From Zygnema cylindricum (Eukaryota > Streptophyta > Zygnematophyceae > Zygnematales > Zygnemataceae): 64,000 nt of DNA. The position numbers and the translations under genes are program-made. Shown one piece after another: positions 45,056 through 55,674 of this stretch. Below the pieces are notes generated by a model that was given only the letters and a program-made list of their open reading frames with translations, made no database searches and had not been told where the DNA came from. Position 1 is the stretch's first letter. Every line of letters starts with the position of its first letter. The DNA lies in assembly GCA_037447655.1 (NCBI GenBank), contig JBBHKE010001378.1, positions 232,764 to 296,763 on the forward strand. Direction: 5' to 3'.

Positions 45056-46910
45056 ATGGCCTCGCCGCTTAATTTCAGAATAGGTTACGCTTTGGCTGAG
45101 AAGAAAATTAACAGTTTTTTGAAAGAATCTTTACGAGTACAGTCATCTAAGAAGGGGATACAGTATTTGCCCATTGACGTCAGCAAGCCTCTCACAGAAC
45201 AAGGTCCCTTTGACGCCATTCTTCACAAGTATTCAAATAGTGACTGGGACAAACAGTTGGAGGAATATCGCTCTCTTCATCCAGAAGTTATCATTTTAGA
45301 TCCTCCAGAATCAATTCAAAGGCTTCACAATAGAGTTTCTATGCTACAAGTCTTTGAACAGGAAAAGTCATACGATTCCTATGGTTTAGTCGGTATCCCC
45401 AAGCAACTGATAATCACAGAAAAGTTAGAGGAAGACGTTCTGTTTAATCAGTTTGAAACTTCTGGATTAAAATTTCCAGTAATAGCAAAGCCTCTGGTTG
45501 CAGATGGCACCTTTACTTCACATTTGATGTGGCTTGTTTACAACAAAACTGGTTTGGAAAAGCTTACAGCTCCGTTTTTGTTACAGCAGTTTGTGAACCA
45601 CGGAGGAGTTCTTTTCAAAGTGTATGTAGTCGGCAACCATGTAAAATCTTGCCGAAGGAAATCACTTCCAGGTACTCTCATGTTTCAAATACTCCTTGTT
45701 TTCAGATACTCATGTTTTGAATATTCCTGTTTGTTTCAAATACTCATGTTTCAAATACTCCTTTTTCAAACAGTCGAGTTTCCAAACTCCTTTTTTAAAT
45801 ACTCAGGTTTCAAATACTCCTTTTTTAAATACTCAGGTTTTAAATACTCAGGTTTTAAATACTCTTGTTTCAAATACTCACGTTTCAAATATGTGACAGC
45901 GAAGTGTCAGATTGTTTTCTGTTGTGTCAAGGCTGCAAAGCGTTGTTGTTGATATTTCATTGGAAAAAAACTTATGCTTGCCGAAAATGTTGTGTTGACA
46001 TGCCAACTGAAGGCTCGCAAGAACATTTGAGAGGTATTTCATAGCTTCTATTTTTACAAAATCTGGGATGTGTCAATGCTTCTGCAAAAAAAGGAAAGGA
46101 GAAAGAAGTTGAGAATGACATCCTCTTTTTTTTTCTGGAAAGTCGCCTTTTTTTTCCAAATTGTCCCTTCTTCGAGCATATCTTTCTGGTCAGAATTTAT
46201 TTGATCAGTGTCACACATTTGTTTTTGGCATCCATCTTTTTTTCCTTGTTTGAGTGATTAAAAATCAAGTTTAGGTTTTCGAAGCTAAGAAGCGGGGTCC
46301 CTTATGGTGTTTTGACAAACTTTCCTACTTTGTTTTGGACTTTATTTTGGACTTCAAAGATGACAAACCCTTTGCCCGTTAGTTTGGAAGTTAGTTGTTA
46401 GTTTTTGCTCCTGTATTAGTTGTTGCTCCTGTATTACATTTTTTTCTTCTAGTTTTTGCTCCTGTATTACATTTTTTTTTCTGGACGTTTGGTGCAGATG
46501 TACAGGAGGCAGAACTGATTAATAACGAGGGCTTACAATCTTTCTCTCACATCTCCAACACCACTAAGGGAGGAACAGGGGAGGCCATTGATAGGAGCTT
46601 AGCGTCAACCCCTCTGCCTCCCGAAAATCTTGTAGCGGCCATTTCCGAGCGGTTAAGGAGAAAATTAGGCCTTCGCCTATTTAATTACGACCTTATCCGT
46701 GATAGTGGTGCTTCCAGTAATTTTTTCATTGTAGATATCAACTACTTTCCAGGTTATGCAAAGATGCCGGATTATGAAAACGTTTTGACCGATTTTTTTG
46801 TGACTCTAGCAAAAGAGAAAGCCTTGAAGACAAGAGAGGAAAAAGGGACAGATCACTTTCATGGCTCGTCGCCCTCCCTCTCTCCTAATACTGTTGATGT
46901 GGATTCATGA
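45056..46910 (+). CDS. ITPK: Inositol-tetrakisphosphate 1-kinase / inositol 1,3,4-trisphosphate 5/6-kinase
   Basis: ITPKs are ATP-grasp kinases that phosphorylate inositol phosphates on the route to phytate and inositol pyrophosphates. Exons are 45056-45671 and 46498-46910, giving 342 residues, a normal plant length. The GT..AG intron joins ...RRKSLP to DVQEAE in phase. Visible motifs are RIGYALAEKK near residue 6 (N-terminal inositol-binding lobe), RLHNRVSMLQ, IAKPLVADG, QQFVNHGGVLFKVYVVG and VDINYFPGYAKMP. D270, D285 and N287 are the expected metal ligands. Family members usually have SHKMSLVY, whereas here it is SHLMWLVY, with two changes in the ATP-grasp core. An in-frame ATG also exists at 44918; 45056 was chosen because plant ITPKs begin close to this position. 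No obvious signal peptide follows the chosen start, so a soluble protein is inferred. Confidence 0.92.
45690..45896 (+). repeat. 12-bp minisatellite in the ITPK intron
   Basis: About 15 degenerate copies of TTTCAAATACTC follow the splice donor. The period is a multiple of three and the units contain no stop in the exon 1 frame, so reading would continue as Phe-Lys-Tyr-Ser repeats until a stop near 45950 if the intron were retained. Confidence 0.85.
46385..46485 (+). repeat. TTTTTGCTCCTGTATTA repeats before the ITPK splice acceptor
   Basis: Three copies of a GTTTTTGCTCCTGTATTA-like unit lie just upstream of the acceptor at 46497 and form part of a pyrimidine-rich tract. Confidence 0.75.
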
Positions 46911-47571
46911 CAACAGAAACAGAATATGTGTTTTAAGGTTGCGTTTTTAGGCGCTTGGTAAACATCACTTACCACGGTTCTGAAAAGACATTTCATAGTC
47001 TTTGGATGTTGAGTTTTTTTTTTTTTTTTTTTTTTTTGGATTGGATGATGATGTCGTTGCTGATTCGCTTTTAGAGAAATTATTTCACCTTTGACTTTTT
47101 TATGCGGTTGACTTTTGTGCGCCTTTGACTTTTATGCTGCTCAAGTGGTACAGCAGGCTTTATGTTATGTGTGATTTTTTTTTTTGTGCCGTATTGTAAT
47201 CGCAAAGCAGATACATTTAAGTTCAGAAGTCTTCTTTTTGCAACAATCTGGGTGAATATGCGGTTTCACAAATATCTTTTCGATCTGCCTACCAATGTCT
47301 ATGTCTTTGGTAAAAAGTTATTAAGCTTTATTAAGAAATCTTGACGGTAAACCAGAGACATGGATAGTGTCGCGTAATGGCAGCTATATAAGCTCACATT
47401 TGTTTGGCCTGGCGAACTTATGAATGTGGTAATTGCTTGACTTCCCTGAAGAGGATGACAGGAGTGGCAATTCATAGGTCAATATGACGTATGAAATATT
47501 CAAGGGGTTAAGCTGCTGAAATGTTCAGTGTTAAGCCAATTATCATTTGAGGGCTGTGAGTTTACTTTGAT
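46911..47571. other. 3' flank of ITPK
   Basis: Contains a run of about 24 T at 47014-47037. Probable 3' UTR followed by intergenic DNA; no further gene seen. Confidence 0.5.
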
Positions 47572-48757
47572 TCTTCCTTGTTCATATGAAAGATGACCAG
47601 GGAAAAATGATCACTTAAAACCGGGAAGGAAAGGAGGAAATGCTCATTTCTCTGAACTTGTTGAGGAACAGTTATAATCACAAGGATAGTTTGGATAACT
47701 TCACTAAACGCTGCATAGCAGAAATTGGTCGCTTACATTCCATGCGTATCGCAGTCCTCCTGAGTATCTTACTTCAATGCATATTATGTCAGTTTCGATT
47801 TGAGTTTTTGTTTTGTCTGTTTTCATGTACTCGGATAGCTCAACGTCGCCCTGCCTTAATAAAGCTCAATACTTTGAATACAGAAGGCAAAGAGATACTT
47901 TTTAACTTGGCCTTAATTCCTCCAGGTGTAACTTCCAAGGTGTGGATCGTTGAAAAAGTTTCACTGGTAGGTCAAAAAAGGTGACAATCCTGTTTGTAGA
48001 AATCACAGAGTAACAACAATAAAGCCGCGTTTTTTTTGCTAAAATTTAGACAGATAAAGAGGACTTTTAGCCAACACTAGGTGAGCATATCCACTGTCTC
48101 AGCAAGTGACCCATTTTAAATGGTGTTATAAAGTAGCTGTTCTCCATGGTCCGTCCTACATGTGAATATAGTAATTGGTGTTCCCTGTAACCCACTTTGT
48201 TATTTAATGTACTACTGTCTGTGACATGTACTTAAAAAAGTCTTTCTAAAAGCTACAGGCAGTCATGTACCTGTGTAAAGGGACCGTGTTTGAAAGTATA
48301 TGTACCCATTCTGAAGTTTATGGTCCCATCTCACATCCTAACTTTCCCTAATGGATCATATGAGGACATCTGAATGGCCAATCAGAACCAGCCATGTATT
48401 GCTCACTCCAAAGCATACTGACATGTCTCTTAATTTTGAATAAAGTTTTTCTACTCAAGCATGTACTTGACACAAGAGCCTGTACTTCCAATCCTTATGA
48501 ACTCACCCTAATTTAATATTCAGGCATTAAACCTACCTTAAACCTACCTAGAATCGTCTTGCCTAATGGAAAAAAGTTAAAACCTACCAGGAAGTGTGTA
48601 AGCCAGTGACAGACGAGAACATAGAACTGGACTGTGCAAGTAGTTTAAAATAGGCTTAGTGTTTTACCACAAACCGATGGATGTAAATCATAAAATTATA
48701 GCTACATTGATGGGAGATGGGAGTCAAAAGGAGTGGTTCATGCAGCTCCCTTTGGTA
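47572..48757. repeat. Unit 1 of a 1.2-kb tandem duplication
   Basis: Starts at CTTCCTTGTTCATATGAAAG and ends near GCAGCTCCC. It matches 48758-48959 plus 50174-51143. Substitutions between copies change amino acids as readily as silent sites, so the 114-codon frame at 47640-47984 is probably not a gene. Confidence 0.88.
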
Positions 48758-51143
48758 CTTCCTTGGTCATATGAAAGATGACCAGGGAAAAATGATCACT
48801 AAAAACCGGGGAGGAAAACTGGAAATGCTCATTTTGGTGAACTTGTTGAGGAACACTTATAATCACAAGGATAGTTTGGATAGCTACACTAAACGCTGCA
48901 TAGCAGCAATTGGTCGCTTATGTTCCATGCGTATCGCAGTTCTTTTAATTTCTTACTTCGGGGCTTGCTTAAGGCCTTAAAGTGATTTTATCAGTTTGCA
49001 CACCTTGCTTTCTTCTCCACTTTCCACGAATCCTTCCGGTTGCCTCATGTAGATTTCTTCTTCCAACTCTCCGTGTAAGAAGGCGGTCTTAATATCCATC
49101 TGGTGTATTTCCATATCCTCTGCTGCGGCTAAACTTAAGAGGATTCTGACAGAAGGGAATCTGACTACGGGTGCAAAGGTTTCTTCATAGTCTATTCCTT
49201 CTTTCTGAGTATAACCTTTAGCAACCAACCTAGCCTTATATTTTTCAATGGTATTATTTGGGTTTAGTTTAAGCTTAAAAACCCACTTACATCCAATCGG
49301 TTGTATTGGATTCCATGATAGAGGCCATTTCTTCATTGATGGCAGTGATCCACCGGCTGCTTTCTGGGGTATTTATGGCCTCTAAGTATGCCTGACGTTC
49401 TTCTGGGTGAGACATCTTTGTGAGTTTGTTATTTACATGCCTTTCTTGAAGCCGTTTACTACTTTTTCCTCCTTCAAAATCTGACGTCAATATGGAAGGC
49501 ATCCTCGGGTTTCGTTTAGGAAGATTTTCATCTCCCCTATCTTCTAATTCTGGTGTTTGATCAAGTTCCTTGTGGATTTCCACTTCGTATTGTGGTGTTA
49601 CCTCGGATGTTGTCTTTTCCTCATTCTCCTTTGGCACATCTGCAGATTTTCCTTCTCCACGTCTTCCTTCTCTTCATTTCCCAAGTCAAAGTCAGAATAC
49701 TGACCCGATTCAAATCTGATTTTGACTTCTTTGTTATATTTGAATGGATCAATAGACTTTACTTCATTCATCACCACTATGTGTTTTACCAAAATGATAT
49801 CTTTTTTTTTCAAGTCATACACTCGATATCGTTTTGTGCTCTCATCATATCCTACAAGATATCCTGGTTTCCCTCTTCCGTCTTATCGGAATCCAAACTG
49901 TAGACTTGACTTCCGAACACTCTTAAACTAAACAAATCTGGTTTTCTTCCCGTCCATCTTTCATACGGAGTTTCCTCCTTATTTGCCGAAGTTAGCACTC
50001 TATTTTTGATGAAGTTAGCATAGTTCATAGACTCAGCCCAAAGCTGCAATCCTATTTTTTTATCAGTTAGCATACTTCTGGACATATCTCCTAAAGTTCT
50101 ATTCACTCTTTCTGCTACTCCATTTTGTTCCGGATTATAAGGAACAGTTTTCTCATGATGGATTCCTTCTTCTTATGCACATTATTTTAGTTCGATTTGA
50201 ATTTTGGTTTCGTTTGTTTTCATGTACTCGGATAGTTCAACGTCGCACTGCCTCAATGAAGCTCAATATTTTGAATACAGAAGGCAAAGATACTTGACTT
50301 GGCCTTAATTCCTCCAGGTGTAACATCCAAGGTGTGGATAGTTGCAAAAGTTTCACTGGTAGGTCGAAAAAAGTGCCAATCCTGTTCGTAGAAAGCACAG
50401 AGTAACAACAACAAAGCCACGTTTTTTTTTGCTAAAATTCAGATGGTAAAGAGTACTTTTAAGCAACACTAAGAGAGCATATCCACTGTCTCAGCAAGTG
50501 ACCCCTTTTAAATGGTGTTATAAAGTAGCGGTTCTCCATGGTCCGTCCTACATGTGAATATAGTAATTGGTGTTCCCTGTAACCCACACATTTCTTCTTC
50601 TCTGTTGTTTAATGTACTACCGTTCTTTTTAAAAGCTACAGGCAATCATGTACCTGTGTAAAAGGACCATGTTTGAAAGTTTACGTACCCATTCTGAAGT
50701 TTATGGTCCTATCTTACATCCTTACTTTCCCTGATGGATCATATGAGGACATTTGAACGACCAATCAGAACCAGCCGTGTATTGCTCACTCCAAAGCATA
50801 CTGACATGTCTCTTAATTTTGAATGAAGTTTTTCTACTCAAGCATGTACTTGACACAAGAGCCTGTACTTCCAATCCTTTTGAACTTACCCTAATTTAAT
50901 ATTCAGGGATTAAACCTAGCTTAAACCTACCTAGAGTCGTCTTGCCTAATGGAAAAAAGTTAATACCTACCAGGAAGTGCACTGTATGTGAGCCACTTAC
51001 AGACGAGCACTTAGACCTGGACTGTGCAAGTAGTTTAAAATAGGTTTAGTGTTTTACCACAAACCGATGGATGTAAATCATAAAATTATAGCTACATTGA
51101 TGGGAGATGGGAGTCAAAAGGAGTGGTTCATGCAGCTCCCTTT
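48758..51143. repeat. Unit 2 of the tandem duplication, interrupted
   Basis: The first 202 bp (48758-48959) and last 970 bp (50174-51143) together match unit 1. The break falls between words that are contiguous in unit 1 near 47770. Confidence 0.88.
48960..50173 (-). pseudogene. Copia fragment without LTRs (element 8) inside unit 2
   Basis: On the minus strand it runs from integrase (GIHHEKTVPYNPEQNG near 50165) through the linker (DEVKSIDPFKYNKEVK-like sequence) to the start of RT ([10 protein letters not shown], then [20 protein letters not shown]). It ends in SL-stop-GLKQAP at 48961. Neither end reaches an LTR, gag or RNase H. Frame changes occur near 49620 and 49850. The sequence is closest to element 1. 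Confidence 0.88.
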
Positions 51144-51756
51144 CTCAACTCGCCCATATTTACTTTGTTTACAGATTATTTTGTTTGCATATTACTTGGT
51201 TTTCCACATATTTTATCATCCTGGAATTTCTTTGTCCACTAGGAAGTCAAAGGATCTGTCATGGCCATTATTGACAATCAATTGAAATCATCTCTCCTTA
51301 ACTTTAGAACGCTCAGATGAAGTTACCTTGTGGAACTAAAAACACTCATTGTCAAAACATGCAGTAAAATCACATTCATGCATTCATGTCTCGTGGACAC
51401 ATTCATGCTCCTATACATGTGGGTTCCAAGACAAGTTTCAGCATCTTAGTTCAAAAGACTTCATTTGAGCACGAGAGTTTGGACCTGATAGTATGGACTC
51501 TTATTACATACCAGCCCAAATGAGTGCCTCTCATGAATACTGGACCTCATGTAAGAAACACAATCAAACGCTTGTGGCAGCACTAAGTCATAGAAATGAA
51601 TGCTGCTATCCACACCAGACTCGTTATCAAGGACCTTCTCTCCCATGCCTCTTTCTTAAATTTCCAACAAAAGAAGAATACATTTGCTCTAACGGATAGG
51701 AAACCACGTATAAGACACCCATAACTAGGCTCTGGTCAAGTGTAGTTATCTCATCG
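51144..51756. other. Downstream flank of the NOL7/UTP16-like gene
   Basis: Probably holds the 3' UTR of the minus-strand gene. No open frame here is recognisable. Confidence 0.4.
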
Positions 51757-53786
51757 TTAATCACTTTTCATTCGGCCTCTCCTTGCTGATGGCAACATCC
51801 TAAGGGAGCGTTCCACCCGATCCCCATAGAGGTTTCGCTTTTTGAAATCCGAAGCGGAAAGAGAAGGAGGCTGAAGAGTGCTCTTCTCTGGCTGTGATAG
51901 TCGCACTACCTCTACAGACTGCCTGTTAATTTAAAGATCAGGCATAAAAAGAAAAGGGAACAGGCATCAAAAACATTTCATTTGCAGTTAACTAAACAGA
52001 AAGTGTGTTAAACACCACACAAAGTGGTTGCCGACAAAGAACTGATTTTCTGTAAGAAAAACCAAGGAAACAATTTCAGGCCCAGCAAAAGCGAGGGAAA
52101 TATTGAGGTTAGGAAAGGGTGTGCTTCAATGAGTACCTTGTCAACACAGCCGTTTTCTGTTTCTTCTTTTTCCGTTTTACTTCCGCGGTTGATTGGGCAG
52201 CCTTACTAACCCGATCAGCTGCCACAGTTCTGCAACCTCAGCCACAGAAAGGTTCAAGACAATTAGACGAATCATCCTTATTACAACAACATAAACTGCT
52301 GAATCTGCCAAACTCAATGTTTACCACTGAACCTGACCATACAAACAATAACCTGTTTCAGTACAGCGAACCATTGGTGGGCAAGTAAGGATATAGGCAC
52401 CAACAACAATGGAAAGAGAACAGCAAGAGTTGTCGCACCTTTCCTGCTCCGCAATAGCGAGCAGCACATCCTCTGAGAGAAGAAGAGAAGAAGGTGCCTC
52501 TCTCTCCCCTTCGCCACTTCTCTGCTCATCCATCTGATCAACTCCACTTCCTCCAGTCTGCCCATCTCGAACTGCAGAATTGGCACCCTCTACATGCTTT
52601 CTTCCTTCATCCTGTTCTTCTCCTTCAGCATAATCATTTCTTTCCTCTTCATTGGCTAATTCCCCATGCGATGAGGTGCTGCCTCTTCTGGTTTTTTGTC
52701 GCAATCTTTTACCTGACTTTTCTCTTCCTACAGCTTCATTACCTGCCTCATCTCCCTCTTTTGACTTCTGTCCCCGTTTACGCCGTACTTCCTTGGCATC
52801 AGCTGCAGCCCTACAAAACATAAATAGCATCCACACAAGAACCTTCAGCAATCACAATGAGAAACACGAGGTCCATATCCGCACCCAAACATACTGTTGA
52901 AATAGACAAAATACAAAACGGCTTATTTGTAGTTCGATGACTTGGCTTCTACATGGCATTTTAAATGTAAAAGCACCTCGACCCAGCAACATACAACTCT
53001 AACAGAACAAAGCTGTTCCCGTACCTCAGTTGCGCAGACTTTTCATCTCTTTTCTTCCTCGCGGAATCAGATTGGCCCTATAATGCCCCATAGCCCTGAA
53101 GTCAATCAGAATTAAAGTCTCAGTTCCTGTGCCTCACTATTAAGCTCAGAATACTTTCATTATTGCATCCAAGATAAGATTTGTCAAGATTAGTATCAAC
53201 CACTCATTGATATGAACCGAATTTGTGAATCGATTAGTTTACCATCCAGACTTAGTTCCAATCAAGACTAACAACGATGAACGATGTAAAGTAAGTTACA
53301 AAACTTGGTGAGGAAAACGAAAGCAAAAGCCCTTAAACAAAAAGGGCAATAGTGGCTCTCTAACAAATAGGGAAATAGTGGTTCCTGTATATTGTGTGTT
53401 GGCTAGAGATATTTAAGTATTACCAGAAATGCCAAATTAAAAGATCATTTGCAGTAAATTCGTCGGAGCCAATAAGCATTATCGCATGGTACATACTCTA
53501 CTCAGCTTCCTTTGAATAACAAGAATAACGACTTACAACTAGATAAGATGAATTTCAAAATACACCCGTACTACAATAAGCAATGCTTGAAAGTTATTAG
53601 ATAGGCAATGCTGGAAAGATATGTACAACACATTATAAGACGCTACTTCCTCATCACCTAAAGGAGTCGGTAATCTCCCTTACATGCAGTTGCTCGGAAA
53701 TTTTGTTAAGTTTTTACCTGAGCAAGCGTTATCTCTTCCACAACATCATCGGAATCGCTCCCATCATCATGGAGCCTGATTCCCAT
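51757..53786 (-). CDS. NOL7/UTP16 (Bud21)-like nucleolar protein
   Basis: Five exons on the minus strand were assembled by eye: 53718-53786, 53025-53077, 52439-52810, 52137-52229 and 51757-51922. All introns are GT..AG and in phase, giving 250 residues. The N-terminus is acidic (DDGSDSDDVVEEITLAQ) and is followed by a basic Lys/Arg-rich stretch (residues about 28-55). Next come SSLLLSEDVLLAIAEQE (about 148-164), KRKKKKQK and a C-terminal FKKRNLYGDRVERS. This layout and the L-Y-G motif match NOL7/UTP16 proteins of the U3 small-subunit processome, which are small nuclear basic proteins. The match is from memory of the family and is not a database result. The exon 2 acceptor uses TATAG; an upstream TTCAG leads to stops in all frames. 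The gene is divergent from RRP5. Confidence 0.65.
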
Positions 53787-53826
53787 TATCACAAGAGAAA
53801 CAAAAGTGATGGAAAGCACAGAATGA

Positions 53827-53835
53827 AAACCCTAA
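53827..53835. promoter_or_regulatory. Telo-box in the NOL7/UTP16-like promoter
   Basis: AAACCCTAA lies 41 bp upstream of the ATG. Telo-boxes are frequent close to the start of plant ribosomal-protein and ribosome-biogenesis genes. Position and gene type agree, but a single 9-base word can occur by chance. Confidence 0.55.
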
Positions 53836-53915
53836 TCCTGAAAATTGCGGGGAGTCAAAACGCTATGTGTTGAGAGTCGCGACACTACAGTACTGTACAT
53901 AATACGTATGGTATA

Positions 53916-54198
53916 CAGTGAGTCGCTATTAGCGCCAATGTTTTTTTCCGAAAGGGAAATAATCATTACTGCAAAACTTGCGATGGAAAAACCATTTGGG
54001 TTTTTTCGCCACTTTAATCAACTTTTTTCTCCGTACACACTAGTCCCTTTGGAGACCGCCAATCTGAAGGTAAGATACTTATCTTTCCATCGAAACCGTC
54101 GGATTAAAAATTCGAAAATGTGCACGCAGAAATGATGTTTTAAGTGGCGGAAAAACGTGAAAAACCATTGACACATACTCATATAGCAATTCACGGTG
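53916..54198. mobile_element. TIR element in the divergent promoter
   Basis: The left end CAGTGAGTCGCTATTAG and the reverse complement of the right end CACCGTGAATTGCTAT are flanked by TA. It begins 130 bp upstream of the NOL7/UTP16-like start codon. Confidence 0.65.
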
Positions 54199-54294
54199 TA
54201 CCGTAACGCCTGAAGTGAAAACAACAACAAAAGCTAAAGCCGCAAAAGCCAAAACGGTAAGGGTGTAAAAGTGAAAAATCAATTTGGAATAGTA

Positions 54295-55221
54295 CACCGC
54301 GAATCGTAACTAGAGTAAATTACTCTAATTCGGTCGCTCGAAATTTCGACTCTATTACATCAAATAGAGTGAATGATTCTAATTTTTTCATTATTCTAAT
54401 TTAGGTAAGTTTAATTAGCGTAACAAAATTGTAATATAGGTTCGTTTTAAATAGTGTGGAGTACGGACGACGATCGACCGTGCAAAATTGTACTTTTTTA
54501 AGTAAAAAGGTACAAATAATGATTTAATACAATCGCGCTCGCACGTGAAATCGCACTAAACGAAAATCCAATCACATCGAAAAAAAGCCGTTCGCATAAC
54601 TCTCGTCCGTCGACAGCATCGTCGTCAGTGTGAACATCAGCTGACATTCAGCGCGACAAATAATACTAACGTCATAATGACGTCAAAACTATACGGACTG
54701 ACAGATTTTGTACTTCCACTTAGCGCGAATCGTAATTAGAGTAATGAAAAAATTAGAGTACAAAAACTAAAAAAAATAATTAGAGTAATTAACGCTAATT
54801 TATGTGATAGAGCTTTTTCAACTATGAAGTTTACTCTAATTTATTTAAGTACTCTAATTTGGCACGCTAATATCCTCTACTGTAAATAAGGTAATCGTAC
54901 AGAATTTGGCAAAACGTACAGTGTATCGTCACTATGACGTTTGCAATACGTGGTTTGTTAAAACGCAGTTACATGATAACGGCCTGTATTAAATCATTTT
55001 TTGTACTTTTTCACTTAATAAAGTACAATTTTGCTCGGTCGGAGGTCGTCCGTACTCCACACTATTTAAAACGAACCTGTATTAGAATTAAAAACGCTAA
55101 TTAAACTTTACCTTAAATAGAATAATGAAAAAATTAGAATCATTTACTCTATTTCATGTGATAGAGTCGAAATTTCGAGCGACCGAATTAGAGTAATTTA
55201 CTCTAATTACGATTCGCGGTG
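54295..55221. mobile_element. Foldback TIR element with ~260-bp arms
   Basis: The ends CACCGCGAATCGTAA(C/T)TAG continue as an inverted repeat for about 260 bp (54295-54560 against 54960-55221) with few mismatches. TA lies on both sides. It occupies most of the spacer between the two divergent genes. Confidence 0.85.
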
Positions 55222-55259
55222 TAGTGTTTATAATTTCAGCGCGGATATTTATTGCCGAC

Positions 55260-55406
55260 ATAACCCAATATAGAGTACTTAAATAAATTAGTGTAAACTT
55301 CCTCTGTGAAAAAGTTCTATCACATAAATTAGAGTTCATTACTCTAATTGTTTTTTTTTGTTTTTTTACTCTAATTTTTTCATTACTCTAATTACGATTC
55401 GCGGTG
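55260..55406. mobile_element. End of a second foldback element
   Basis: This 147-bp segment ends GATTCGCGGTG-TA and is the inverted counterpart of 54722-54860, which lies inside the neighbouring foldback element. The two inverted-repeat pairs are therefore interleaved. Confidence 0.65.
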
Positions 55407-55674
55407 TACTGTACAGTACATAACTGTACTTTACTGTAGCATTACTAAAAAAAACTACTTCGAAATATCAGTACATGACTGCTAAAATAGGTTTGGAGCT
55501 TCATTTTGAGGGTTCGGCTGCAAGAAGCCCCAGCAGCTGTATGCTGTAGGAGCATACTGTAGGGCTGGCAAAAAGCCAAAAACACAGTACTGTAGACTGC
55601 GCCTTTCCTCCGCTCTGAGGAAGACTTAAGCGGCAATCGTTAGCAGAAGCTTTGAAGCTTTCTGCTCCCGTACA

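Noticed and set aside
47640-47984. 114-codon frame in the tandem duplication as a gene
   Set aside because: The second copy differs at coding and silent positions alike, has other stops, and no domain is recognisable.
52321-52439. Read-through C-terminus of the NOL7/UTP16-like exon 3
   Set aside because: A good GT donor at 52438-52437 leads to exons 4 and 5, which restore the family C-terminal motif; the read-through end has no such similarity.
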